From UBA2108 sp002713215 (GTDB lineage Bacteria; Bacteroidota; Bacteroidia; Flavobacteriales_G; Salibacteraceae): a stretch of DNA of 64,000 nt. Below the pieces are notes generated by a model that saw only the letters and a program-made list of their open reading frames with translations, was not told the DNA's origin and ran no database searches. The translations under genes were made by a program, and so were the position numbers. This document shows positions 35,001 through 42,275 of this stretch, one piece after another; position 1 is the stretch's first letter, and each line of letters begins with the position of its first letter. The DNA is taken from NCBI GenBank assembly GCA_937891015.1, contig CALAPY010000058.1, positions 1 to 64,000 on the forward strand. The letters are read 5' to 3'.

Positions 35001-35294
35001 ACTTCGGCATGTCAAACTCTTGACCCTAATGGTATTGCGTCTTTTGCGCATGGTCAGTTAATGATATACCCAAACCCAACCGATGGGCAGCTATTGGTTG
35101 AGTTTGAAGAAGAAAGCTTCGAGGTTACCATACAGGCTTTTGATATGGGCGGTAAGCTCATGAAGGAAGTTTATCTGGAAAAAGGTAAACGCATATCTGT
35201 TGATTTATCGTCCCTGGAAAATGGAATTTATATTCTTGAAGTTGCGACCTCAAAAGGCAAATCGTCTCATAGAATTACCAAGACTGGGAAATAA
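32046..35294 (+). CDS. Large T9SS-secreted Asp-box (sortilin/VPS10-like) repeat protein
   Basis: A 1082-aa secreted protein. The signal peptide is MRNVAALLLSALFIVSTYSIQAQ. The main body (about 110-760) is a beta-propeller built from BNR/Asp-box repeats: WRTADGGKNW, YYSTNGGMSW, FYSNNGGTSF, WKSIDEGKTF, CKSSDGGISW, AISYNEGVNW and YISNDLCKTW. Ig-like segments follow, then a Cys-containing module with VTATATPNQLCRGD, and finally a type A T9SS sorting domain (MIYPNPTDGQLLVEF to HRITKTGK). Asp-box propellers occur in sialidases, xyloglucanases and sortilin-like proteins, but the catalytic residues of those enzymes were not identified, so adhesion or glycan binding is as likely as hydrolysis. Confidence 0.88.
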   Translation: MRNVAALLLSALFIVSTYSIQAQKYKSMMDDYSVNFYDVVKEAEAYFATHNKGKGSGYKGYQRWKAENEGKFGPSGDRSTVSHSFVENAWKGIVKEQYQYGSRAGQNKWEDLGPYDANNITKHYSQGIGRVETIFVDPNDDKKMYLGSRSGGFWRTADGGKNWLNSTDTMVATGVNTLSASVTNSDSVIIGLRNANNGYSQGVYYSTNGGMSWTESEFNPTNLGWGGLGKTGKVNVVAISPFNSKVVFIASDKGLYKSTDFLKTYTRVKTGNFTEFEYHPTNPNIVYAYDRNSANRNYIFYSNNGGTSFTRSSAIPGNSNNTTVRFSVSKNCTGCLYVASNNGVWKSIDEGKTFTFLSNPNTGAQGFAVSDVDTNKMIYGYVDLVASSNAGKNFTQRTWWSTGNGNHTGSSYIHADLRAAAAVNGVFYVGTDGYMCKSSDGGISWEILSDGTAVREFYRFGLSQTKAQVSMAGSQDNGTSIHKSTGWIEWNGGDGMEAIVHTINDDWMLGCWQYGNRQRTKDGGLTRHSAAHATGNDWIAPVFFDPNHHMRIFSFGSVVYKSETFGRNWQVVGQPNIGVIKHATIAENNSDIMLVVRNNRMAISYNEGVNWTDLTSSLPHTGYISDLAFDPNDDSTVVLTYDSYQGNNRRIYISNDLCKTWKNISFNLSPMPLRTVVIGHTKESYIYVGGEIGVYYMPMNGSSWTLYSDDLPNVSVRELDIQWATNTLRAVTWGRGMFEVKLVDKESYPSIVDIEMTEKPTDNQPVEDFPIHVTAEVEYSGTIKEVYLMWSKDAATLGTKIPMSLVSGKQYKTDTPIPNYPSGTEMYFKVFAEGSSNDVTESYKLNYSYRTCFARPTVTATATPNQLCRGDMFTLSASGALTYEWDKGAQSGTPIVAQNTDRYTVTGRDVNHCAGTDIVLVTVDTVVVDLTNDRATLEAVETSATYQWLDCDANMTPIVAANGKTYTSSQGGSFAVEITKNNCVDTSACQTLDPNGIASFAHGQLMIYPNPTDGQLLVEFEEESFEVTIQAFDMGGKLMKEVYLEKGKRISVDLSSLENGIYILEVATSKGKSSHRITKTGK

Positions 35295-35339
35295 ACTCGG
35301 TTCAAATTTTATTGGTAGAACTTATTTGTTGTAGGGCTC

Positions 35340-35939
35340 CTATTTAATAATTCCAATCGGGAATGGCCAGTGTAAGGTCCAATATATTCCGTCCCATTTG
35401 GCTTGTTTATAAAAAGAGATAACAGGACCATAAACGTTAGGACCGTCTTTTCTGAACGGAAGTGCTAGAAAAATTGATCCACCATAGCCTATACTCGAGT
35501 ACTGGTAACGGTCTGCTTCTAGTTGCAGGTAGTCGTTGTGGTATCCAATTTTGACCTTAATCCCAAATTTTGGGAAGTAATATCCAACCTGTGCACTGGC
35601 ATAAGCCTGATTTGCCGCAATTCTTTTACTGACAGGGCTTCCGTCCGGTTCAATGAATTGAGCATTTCTGGGCACTGCCATGAAATATCCGGCACTTAAA
35701 GATGGACGCAATTTTGATGTGCTGTTGGTTTTATAGAGAGGAATGTTTAGCGTTGGTGAAATGCTAAATAGGGTTAGCTTATCATCGCGAAATTGAACGC
35801 CGGGATCAATGGACTCTCTGATCAAGGGTGCGTACGTTCTTGACATAAATTCGGGGCCGAAGAAAAGAGAATAGGTGGCCTGCTGGCAAAAAATATGCAT
35901 TGGAAAAATGAACGTAAGAGCGATTAAAAAAAATCTCAT
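35340..35939 (-). CDS. Small outer-membrane beta-barrel-like protein
   Basis: A 199-aa protein with signal peptide (MRFFLIALTFIFPMHIFCQ) and alternating amphipathic strands such as SLSAGYFMAV, YASAQVGYYF, KVKIGYHNDYLQLEADRYQYSSIGYGGSIFLALPF, consistent with an 8-stranded barrel. It ends in an aromatic-rich tail (GIYWTLHWPFPIGIIK). No family was recognised. Confidence 0.6.
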   Translation of the reverse strand: MRFFLIALTFIFPMHIFCQQATYSLFFGPEFMSRTYAPLIRESIDPGVQFRDDKLTLFSISPTLNIPLYKTNSTSKLRPSLSAGYFMAVPRNAQFIEPDGSPVSKRIAANQAYASAQVGYYFPKFGIKVKIGYHNDYLQLEADRYQYSSIGYGGSIFLALPFRKDGPNVYGPVISFYKQAKWDGIYWTLHWPFPIGIIK

Positions 35940-35994
35940 AGGCCTATTTGATTAAGAGTTTCTTTGAACATACTGCTATGGGTCGCTATTTTAT

Positions 35995-36699
35995 TTAAAA
36001 GAAATTCCAATGCTCTATACCGTAATAATTCCCGTCTAATTTATTTAAACTGCTTTGCCAGCGAAAACTGTCAGGTTGAGCCGTGTACATATAGTCAAAA
36101 TAGCCATCGGAGTGTCCAAAGCAATGCAGCATACCATCATCGTAGTAAGAGACTATTTTGTAGCTAAGAGCAAAATATTTTTCGCCGTTCGAAAACCCGG
36201 TACAGTTAAGTACTCGTATTTTTTCGACCAGGGGCTCAAAGTCTTTTCTCGTCCATCCGTAATACGAAAGCAGTTGATTTATTCTTTTGTCTTTATAATG
36301 CCCGAAGAACTGAATTTGCCAGTTATGATTGCAAACTTCCAGAGTATCCGCCTCAATAATTTCCAGGCAACCGTTTTTATTGATTCTGAATTCTGACTTT
36401 GTTTCAGGTCCAATGGAGTAGTTGCTGTCAATAAACAGATCTGAGTAGTATATGGCCGAGTCTTGAAAAGTCATATAGATTGAGTCTTCCGAATGGAAAT
36501 CAAACTGAATGGGTGTAGAACGGTCAAGAAATGGAACCAAATCGAAAAATGCTGCCTCATTATCCACAAAATTCTTTTCCAATTCCTTCTCAGCCACAAA
36601 ACATTCAAACATGAAGGTAACACTTCGTCCTTCGAAAAGCCAAAGTCCCGTAAGTACCACAATCAACGTTCCTATGATTATTTTCTTCTTTTGAGTCAT
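35995..36699 (-). CDS. Uncharacterised membrane-anchored 234-aa protein
   Basis: An N-terminal TM helix (about 6-23, KIIIGTLIVVLTGLWLF) follows a lysine-rich start, so a signal-anchor with the rest in the periplasm is likely. The soluble part has many aromatic residues (SLNKLDGNYYGIEHWNFF at the end) and no recognised motif. It lies 55 nt upstream of the barrel gene on the same strand. Confidence 0.55.
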   Translation of the reverse strand: MTQKKKIIIGTLIVVLTGLWLFEGRSVTFMFECFVAEKELEKNFVDNEAAFFDLVPFLDRSTPIQFDFHSEDSIYMTFQDSAIYYSDLFIDSNYSIGPETKSEFRINKNGCLEIIEADTLEVCNHNWQIQFFGHYKDKRINQLLSYYGWTRKDFEPLVEKIRVLNCTGFSNGEKYFALSYKIVSYYDDGMLHCFGHSDGYFDYMYTAQPDSFRWQSSLNKLDGNYYGIEHWNFF

Positions 36700-36765
36700 T
36701 TTTATGTGTTATAACAACCTGGTTAAAATAAACACCTGCTACCAAAGGGGTTATTTTAGTCGTTG

Positions 36766-37383
36766 TTATATACGAGTTTGTTTTTTCAGTTTTTCAAGAT
36801 CACTTTTCTTAATTACATAGGTCTTTGTCCATTGATCATGCCAACCCCAACTTGGCTGGCCTAAACAAGAAAATGCTTCGAATGGAATATACCGGGCAGC
36901 TGTTCTTAGAATTACTGATTTAGTGGTGGGAGCTTTTCCATCGGCATAGGTAACTATGGAATCTGTTACCATTTTACCTGGTGTTTGACGGTATTTAGTT
37001 TCGAAGTATATGTAATAAACAGGAAAGAAAGCGAATGCAAATAACATGTTAAAGTCAACGTCAGGTAATAGTGCTACAACGTACACTGCGGCTTGAATTA
37101 ACATACTATCAATTATCCAATGCAGAAGTCTTAAATTACTATCTTGAGTTTGAATTGGAATTCCAATGTCCTTTTCTCTTTTCATGGACTGTTGTTGATG
37201 CAAATCGTCAATTTTCTCTTGAGCATTGCTCATTTGTTCTGATTCACTTCCTCTTTCCTCCAGTATCCAGATTGCTGCCTGGATGGCGTTGGGCACATAG
37301 TTGGAAGGATTCTCCAATATATATTCTAACTCTTGGTTTGTCTTTTTTCGGAACTTAGACGTAAAATGATTTTGTTTGTTCAT
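36766..37383 (-). CDS. RDD-family membrane protein
   Basis: A 205-aa protein. The N-terminal part (ELEYILENPSNYVPNAIQAAIWILEERG) is a helical segment often found before RDD domains in Bacteroidota. The RDD domain follows (about 85-200) with RLLHWIIDSMLIQAAVYVVALL, YIYFETKYRQTPGKMV and ILRTAARYIPFEAFSCL. RDD proteins are small membrane proteins of unclear role, some linked to ion homeostasis. Confidence 0.78.
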   Translation of the reverse strand: MNKQNHFTSKFRKKTNQELEYILENPSNYVPNAIQAAIWILEERGSESEQMSNAQEKIDDLHQQQSMKREKDIGIPIQTQDSNLRLLHWIIDSMLIQAAVYVVALLPDVDFNMLFAFAFFPVYYIYFETKYRQTPGKMVTDSIVTYADGKAPTTKSVILRTAARYIPFEAFSCLGQPSWGWHDQWTKTYVIKKSDLEKLKKQTRI

Positions 37384-37399
37384 TGTTAATGGTAATTGT

Positions 37400-37574
37400 C
37401 TAATGGTCAGATTTGGTTCTAAGTTTTAAGATCTCGTTTTCGATCGACATACAGTGCTTCTCTTTGTTCACCCGATAAACAAAGATTGGTTTTTCTTCCC
37501 CTTCGTGTTGAAGGTGATATTTTACTCTTCCTTTACCTTGAACCTTATACTTCTTAAACTTTAGTTCATTAACA
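37400..37574 (-). other. Open frame without a start codon between TPR and RDD genes
   Basis: After the TPR gene stop the reverse strand holds an open frame of about 55 codons (NELKFKKYKVQGKGRVKY and so on, ending LRTKSDH) that looks coding in composition (lysine-rich, alternating) but has no ATG; its only in-frame alternative is an internal GTG. It is offset by one base from the TPR gene's last codons. It may be the remnant of a small gene. Confidence 0.3.
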
Positions 37575-39444
37575 AGATCTTAGTTGAGTACAGCACATTT
37601 TTCTGGTCAGAAACAATGAGAATATACATGCCATTTTTCAAACCAGAAATATCAATGGGAGTTGAATTACCATCAGATAACCTAGACTCAAATACTTGAT
37701 GGCTACTTTCATTAAAGATTCTTATGGTCTTTCCAAATTGATTTATTTCAGTTTTAAGTTGAAATTGTCCATTGCTGGGATTAGGATAAATTCCAAACTC
37801 CTTTTTCCTGGATACATTCTCTTCTAATAACAATGGTTTAACCTTATCAGAAGCTATTTGGATTGTGGAATCGGTAATATTCTTATCAGATTCAATAACC
37901 TCGATCATTGATAAGTTTAATAACTCTTCCTTATTTCCTTTATATCCATGGTAAATTATACGTCGATTTAGGTTCACTTCAGGACAATGTTTTTTGCATG
38001 TAGTCAAAAGGTTTGAGTCAATATCCCAATTGTATTCAAGTTCGATCGATTTTTTCATATCGCGACACGCCAAATCATAATCGCCTAACGATTCATACAT
38101 TGAAGCCCTATTGTGGTAAATAAAAGAGTTTTTAGGGTTTATCTTTATTGCCATGTCAAAAAACTTCATTGCATTCAAAGTGTCTCCCAACTTAGCGTAA
38201 CAACGCCCGGAGTTATTGTAAGGTTTACTATCTGATGCAGGACCATCCTCAATGTCTTTCTTAAAATACTCCAAGGCAACCTCAAAATTTCCTAACATCA
38301 AATTCATATACCCCAAACGGCCCGGGAGTAGTTTGTTGGTGGGAAATTTTCTTTGGTATATGGATAACATTTCCATCGCCTTTCCATATTTACGCATATC
38401 GGCATATGCATCATACTTGTAACCATAGCCTTTTTCAAAATTTGAATCAACCACTAATGACATTTCTGCATATTCTAAGGCTTTTTGGTTATGACCATAT
38501 ATGAGATAAATCCAGGCAATGTTACCCAGGCAATAGGTCTGATTGGGATTAATGGCTATGCTTTGAAAGTAATATACAAGGGCCGAATCAAACATTCCTT
38601 GTTCACTAAAGGTATAACCCATTCGGAATAAAACCTTATGATGAGGAGGATTTTCTTTCAGGTATTTTCTACAGATCTGAAAGGCCTGTTCATTTCTTCT
38701 GGCGTCGTTTAATGCTAGTCCATAATTGCTGACAACCCTAGGGTGATTAGGAAACTTTTTATAAGCCTTTTCGCCAAATTTCAATGCCTCATCATTCATT
38801 CCCTGTCTCCAATAAGAATTGATAATATTGGAGCTATACAATGGCCTTGTTCCTCTTGTTATTGAATCGGCAGTTAAAAAACAAGTTAATGCCCATTGGT
38901 CCATATCACTATCTTCATATGTGACTCCCAGGTTATTCCATGCATTGCTGTTATACTTATTTTGTTTTACAATTTTTATATACAAGTTTCCAGCTTTGGA
39001 TGTTTCGCCATTTCTATAGTATGATCTGGCTAGTTCGAAATTATTATCCCATTTGTTGTAACCTGCCTCGATGGATTGTTTAAAGGCATCTATAGCATCT
39101 ATATAATTGCCCAATTCAAAGTTTGACCTTCCCAAATAATAATAGGCCTCTCCTAGATAATCGGCAGACAATTGGTTACCATTGGTAAGCTCATTCAGGC
39201 TTTTTAAGGCTAATTCGTATTTGGCCTTGTTGAATAAAAACTTTGCTTTTTTAAGGCTAAATTCATTTGCATCATCCGAACACGACTTTAATTCATCAAA
39301 TGACTCGCTAAAGTCACTACCGGGATTCAGTATAGCTTTAATGTGCACTTGTTCTTCTGCTTTAACACAGTTAGAGCTGTCATTTCTGGAGGCGTACCCA
39401 TGTATATTGAGCAGCATCAAGTTGATGATGAGAAACTTTTTCAT
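37561..39444 (-). CDS. TPR-repeat protein with T9SS sorting domain
   Basis: A 627-aa exported protein with signal peptide (MKKFLIINLMLLNIHGYA). A long array of about 12 tetratricopeptide repeats spans residues 60-480 (AYYYLGRSNFELGNYIDAIDAF, AWNNLGVTYEDSDMDQWAL, PYNNSGRCYAKLGDTLNAMKFF and others). A type A T9SS domain closes the protein (FGIYPNPSNGQFQL to LYSTKILLMN). TPR arrays bind proteins; secretion by T9SS suggests a surface scaffold. It stands alone, 117 nt or more from its neighbours. Confidence 0.85.
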   Translation of the reverse strand: MKKFLIINLMLLNIHGYASRNDSSNCVKAEEQVHIKAILNPGSDFSESFDELKSCSDDANEFSLKKAKFLFNKAKYELALKSLNELTNGNQLSADYLGEAYYYLGRSNFELGNYIDAIDAFKQSIEAGYNKWDNNFELARSYYRNGETSKAGNLYIKIVKQNKYNSNAWNNLGVTYEDSDMDQWALTCFLTADSITRGTRPLYSSNIINSYWRQGMNDEALKFGEKAYKKFPNHPRVVSNYGLALNDARRNEQAFQICRKYLKENPPHHKVLFRMGYTFSEQGMFDSALVYYFQSIAINPNQTYCLGNIAWIYLIYGHNQKALEYAEMSLVVDSNFEKGYGYKYDAYADMRKYGKAMEMLSIYQRKFPTNKLLPGRLGYMNLMLGNFEVALEYFKKDIEDGPASDSKPYNNSGRCYAKLGDTLNAMKFFDMAIKINPKNSFIYHNRASMYESLGDYDLACRDMKKSIELEYNWDIDSNLLTTCKKHCPEVNLNRRIIYHGYKGNKEELLNLSMIEVIESDKNITDSTIQIASDKVKPLLLEENVSRKKEFGIYPNPSNGQFQLKTEINQFGKTIRIFNESSHQVFESRLSDGNSTPIDISGLKNGMYILIVSDQKNVLYSTKILLMN

Positions 39445-39615
39445 TCTGTTGACTTAGGAGTACAAGGTACAAATTAATCTTACCAATGATTTGGGCAATG
39501 TAGTTGACCTTCCATAGAAAAATGAACTTTCAAAACGGTGTGCTATATATAGATAGCCTTGTCTGAGGAGATGGTAGTACTGTAAACGTTGGATTTTTGA
39601 TTTTGGCCCAAATAA

Positions 39616-39658
39616 AACCCCCATTGTCTGAGTGAAGTCAAAGACAACGGGGCTTTCT
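39616..39658 (-). terminator. Terminator of pruA
   Basis: On the reverse strand AAAGCCCCGTTGTCT (39658-39644) pairs with AGACAATGGGGGTTTT (39631-39616), followed by T-rich sequence. The loop contains the GAGTGAAGTC word seen at 970-983. Confidence 0.65.
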
Positions 39659-39680
39659 AAATAATTTATGATATCGGCTA

Positions 39681-41306
39681 TTATCCTAAAAACGGATATC
39701 GATAATCCTTAGGAGGAACGAACGTCTCTTTAATGGTTCTTGGAGAAGTCCAGCGAACCATGTTCAGGTAAGAACCAGCTTTGTCATTAGTTCCCGAACC
39801 TCTGGCACCACCGAAGGGCTGTTGTCCAACCACTGCACCAGTTGGCTTATCGTTGATGTAGAAGTTTCCAGCAGCGTTTTCAAGCTTTTTCATAGCAAAG
39901 TCAACTGCATACCGGTCCTTGCTCATGATAGAACCTGTAAGCGCATATTCCGAAGTTTCGTCCAATAAATCCAGTGTAGCTTCAAAATCTGCATCGTCAT
40001 AGGTGTAAATGGTGATAACAGGACCAAAGATTTCTTCACACATGGTGCGGAATTTAGGATTGTCCGTAACGACGACCGTAGGCTCTATGAAATAACCGAC
40101 TGATTTATCGTAGTTACCACCAACCGCTATTGAAGCGTCAGAAGCATCCTTCACGTAATCAATAAATGAGGCAATTTTATCAAAAGCCCTTTCATCAATT
40201 ACCGCATTAATAAAGTTAGTGTAATCCGAAGGTGCACCCATTTTAAATGAGTTCACGTCAGAAACTACACGGTCAATTACTGCCTGAGACATAGATTTTG
40301 GAAGATATGCACGTGAGGCCGCAGAACATTTTTGCCCCTGAAATTCAAATGCTCCCCTTGAAATTGCCGTAGCAACCTCTTCTGCATCGGCACTTGGATG
40401 AACCATGATAAAGTCTTTACCACCTGTTTCTCCAACGATTCTTGGATAAGTTCTGTATTTTTCAATGTTGTTGCCAATTTCCTTCCACAGGTGGCGGAAT
40501 ACTCCAGTTGATCCCGTGAAATGAAGCCCCGCCAAATTTTTGTGATTAAACACCACATCACCCGCAGTTGGGCCGTCAACAGTAACCATATTAATCACAC
40601 CTGCTGGCAATCCGGCTGCTTCAAACAATTCCATGATCACTTTCGCAGAATAGATTTGCGAATCAGCTGGTTTCCAAACAATGGTATTTCCCATCATAGC
40701 TGGAGCAGCACATAAGTTAGCGGCAATAGAAGTAAAGTTGAATGGAGTAATTGCAAATACAAATCCTTCTAATGGGCGGTATTCCAATCGGTTCCAAATT
40801 CCAGGAGCAGATTCTGGTTGATCAGAATACACCTGTTGCATGTAAGCAACGTTGAACCTGAAAAAGTCAATCAATTCACAGGCAGCATCTATTTCTGCCT
40901 GCATGGCGTTTTTGCTCTGTGCCAACATAGTTGCAGCATTCATTCTGGCCCTAAACGGTCCGGCCAATAGTTCTGCAGCTTTAATGAAGATAGAGGCTCT
41001 GTGTTCCCAACTTAAAGAAGCCCACTCGCTTTTCGCGGCAAGAGCAGCATCAATTGCCTGCTGTACATGCGATGCATCACCCATATTACCATGCCCAATA
41101 ACCCGAGCGTGCTCATGCGGTGGGCTTAGTGGTAATTTATTATCAGTTGTAATTTCTTTTCCACCAATGTACATAGGTACATCGGTTACTTCGTTGTATA
41201 ACTCATTATAAGCAGCTTCCAATTCTGCTCTTTCAGGTGATCCAGGAGCGTAGCCTTTTACTGGCTCATTTTCTGGAAATGGAACATTAAATACTCCGTT
41301 AGGCAT
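39681..41306 (-). CDS. pruA: L-glutamate gamma-semialdehyde (1-pyrroline-5-carboxylate) dehydrogenase
   Basis: A 541-aa NAD-dependent aldehyde dehydrogenase. The catalytic Cys is C327 in EFQGQKCSAASRAYLPKS, and the general-base Glu is E293 in VGETGGKDFIMVH. The N-terminal FNVPFPENEPVKGYAPGSPER and the monofunctional length (about 540 aa) match the eukaryote-like/Bacteroidota PruA branch, not the bifunctional PutA. It oxidises glutamate semialdehyde from proline or ornithine breakdown to glutamate. It has its own promoter and terminator, and no proline dehydrogenase is nearby. Confidence 0.93.
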   Translation of the reverse strand: MPNGVFNVPFPENEPVKGYAPGSPERAELEAAYNELYNEVTDVPMYIGGKEITTDNKLPLSPPHEHARVIGHGNMGDASHVQQAIDAALAAKSEWASLSWEHRASIFIKAAELLAGPFRARMNAATMLAQSKNAMQAEIDAACELIDFFRFNVAYMQQVYSDQPESAPGIWNRLEYRPLEGFVFAITPFNFTSIAANLCAAPAMMGNTIVWKPADSQIYSAKVIMELFEAAGLPAGVINMVTVDGPTAGDVVFNHKNLAGLHFTGSTGVFRHLWKEIGNNIEKYRTYPRIVGETGGKDFIMVHPSADAEEVATAISRGAFEFQGQKCSAASRAYLPKSMSQAVIDRVVSDVNSFKMGAPSDYTNFINAVIDERAFDKIASFIDYVKDASDASIAVGGNYDKSVGYFIEPTVVVTDNPKFRTMCEEIFGPVITIYTYDDADFEATLDLLDETSEYALTGSIMSKDRYAVDFAMKKLENAAGNFYINDKPTGAVVGQQPFGGARGSGTNDKAGSYLNMVRWTSPRTIKETFVPPKDYRYPFLG

Positions 41307-41347
41307 ATCTTTTTATTTAAATTATTAACGTGTAAATTTTGAGCGCG

Positions 41348-41355
41348 CAAAGATA
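41348..41355 (-). promoter_or_regulatory. -7 box (TATCTTTG) of pruA
   Basis: Exact TAnnTTTG match 41 nt upstream of the ATG at 41306. Confidence 0.5.
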
Positions 41356-41420
41356 GTAATTGCCTTTGAGTACGGCGAGGAAATAAGGTTAATAAAGAGA
41401 GTTGGAACCAGTACTTCCGG

Positions 41421-42149
41421 TTACAATTCCCTGCTTTTAATATTAGAAGCTCCGGTAACCGATTGATTCGTTATTACACCTGATCCATAGTAGTATAGGT
41501 TGCTGGCTCCGCTAAGTTTTGCTTCAATGTTTCCATTGCACAATACGGAGATGTTTGATGCACCGGAAGCTCGAACATTTAGATTAGAAGTAACCGTCAG
41601 ATTTTTAGCCCTGATGTCCGAAGCTCCACTAGCCTCACAGTAAAAATCCGTTGATTCTCCGGACAATATAATACTGGAAGCACCTGATAAATTCATGTTG
41701 ACCTTCTTACAATTTAAATCTGCTTTAAACGAAGAGGCACCTGATGTTTCAATCGTGAGTGATTCAGATTTGATTGATTCACTTTTTACTTCCGAAGCTC
41801 CACTAATATCAATGCTCTTGATAACCGGAGTATAAACTACAGCTTCAATTTCAGTATTTCTGTATGACCTTCCACTCTTTAATCCGATGACCAGTGTCGA
41901 TCCTGATTTTTTAACTACCAAATACTCTTTAAGATTATCGTTATGGCTGATAACCACCTTGTATTCTTCTGCTTGAACCAGTTTTACAGATATGGCATGA
42001 CTAACCTGAAGCCCATCAAAGTCGGCAATTTCATAGTTAGATTCTATAATGTTTGAAGATCCTTTAACCCCGGCTATTGTGTTGCAACTGAATGCAGTAA
42101 CTAGTAACAGAGATAAGGAAAAGACGAATAAAAAGCTGCTATTTTTCAT
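41421..42149 (-). CDS. DUF2807 (GIN-domain) lipoprotein
   Basis: A 242-aa protein. The N-terminus MKNSSFLFVFSLSLLLVTAFSC is a lipoprotein signal (C22). The DUF2807 domain is a parallel beta-helix-like fold with six copies of the turn motif SGAS (DISGASEV, ETSGASSF, NLSGASSI, EASGASDI, RASGASNI, KLSGASNL) at 19-22-residue intervals, one per rung. These proteins lie on the envelope surface of Bacteroidota; function unclear. Its 5' region has a strong palindrome just upstream of the ATG. Confidence 0.85.
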   Translation of the reverse strand: MKNSSFLFVFSLSLLLVTAFSCNTIAGVKGSSNIIESNYEIADFDGLQVSHAISVKLVQAEEYKVVISHNDNLKEYLVVKKSGSTLVIGLKSGRSYRNTEIEAVVYTPVIKSIDISGASEVKSESIKSESLTIETSGASSFKADLNCKKVNMNLSGASSIILSGESTDFYCEASGASDIRAKNLTVTSNLNVRASGASNISVLCNGNIEAKLSGASNLYYYGSGVITNQSVTGASNIKSREL

Positions 42150-42152
42150 AAT

Positions 42153-42171
42153 GGGTGTATTAAGTACACCC
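42153..42171. promoter_or_regulatory. Palindrome at the 5' end of the DUF2807 gene
   Basis: GGGTGTA (42153-42159) and TACACCC (42165-42171) form a perfect 7-bp inverted repeat with a 5-bp spacer, 4 nt before the ATG at 42149. A near-consensus -7 box on the reverse strand (TACATTCG, 42178-42171) abuts it, so the palindrome covers the transcription start: a likely operator or mRNA 5' hairpin. Confidence 0.5.
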
Positions 42172-42261
42172 GAATGTAAACAAAAAGCGGACCAATTAAT
42201 TTAACACTTTTTTAAATGGTGAAATGACTTTGTGGATGGCGCTCTCGATCGATTCTCATCC

Positions 42262-42269
42262 TACATTTG
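42262..42269 (+). promoter_or_regulatory. -7 box (TACATTTG) of priA
   Basis: Exact TAnnTTTG match 6 nt before the ATG at 42276. The transcript would have almost no leader. The TTTG at 42229-42232 is too far upstream for a normal -33 element. Confidence 0.45.
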
Positions 42270-42275
42270 TTACGA

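Noticed and set aside
37561..37575. Programmed frameshift extending the TPR/T9SS protein
   Set aside because: The protein already ends with a normal type A sorting-domain terminus (STKILLMN), and no slippery sequence was seen.
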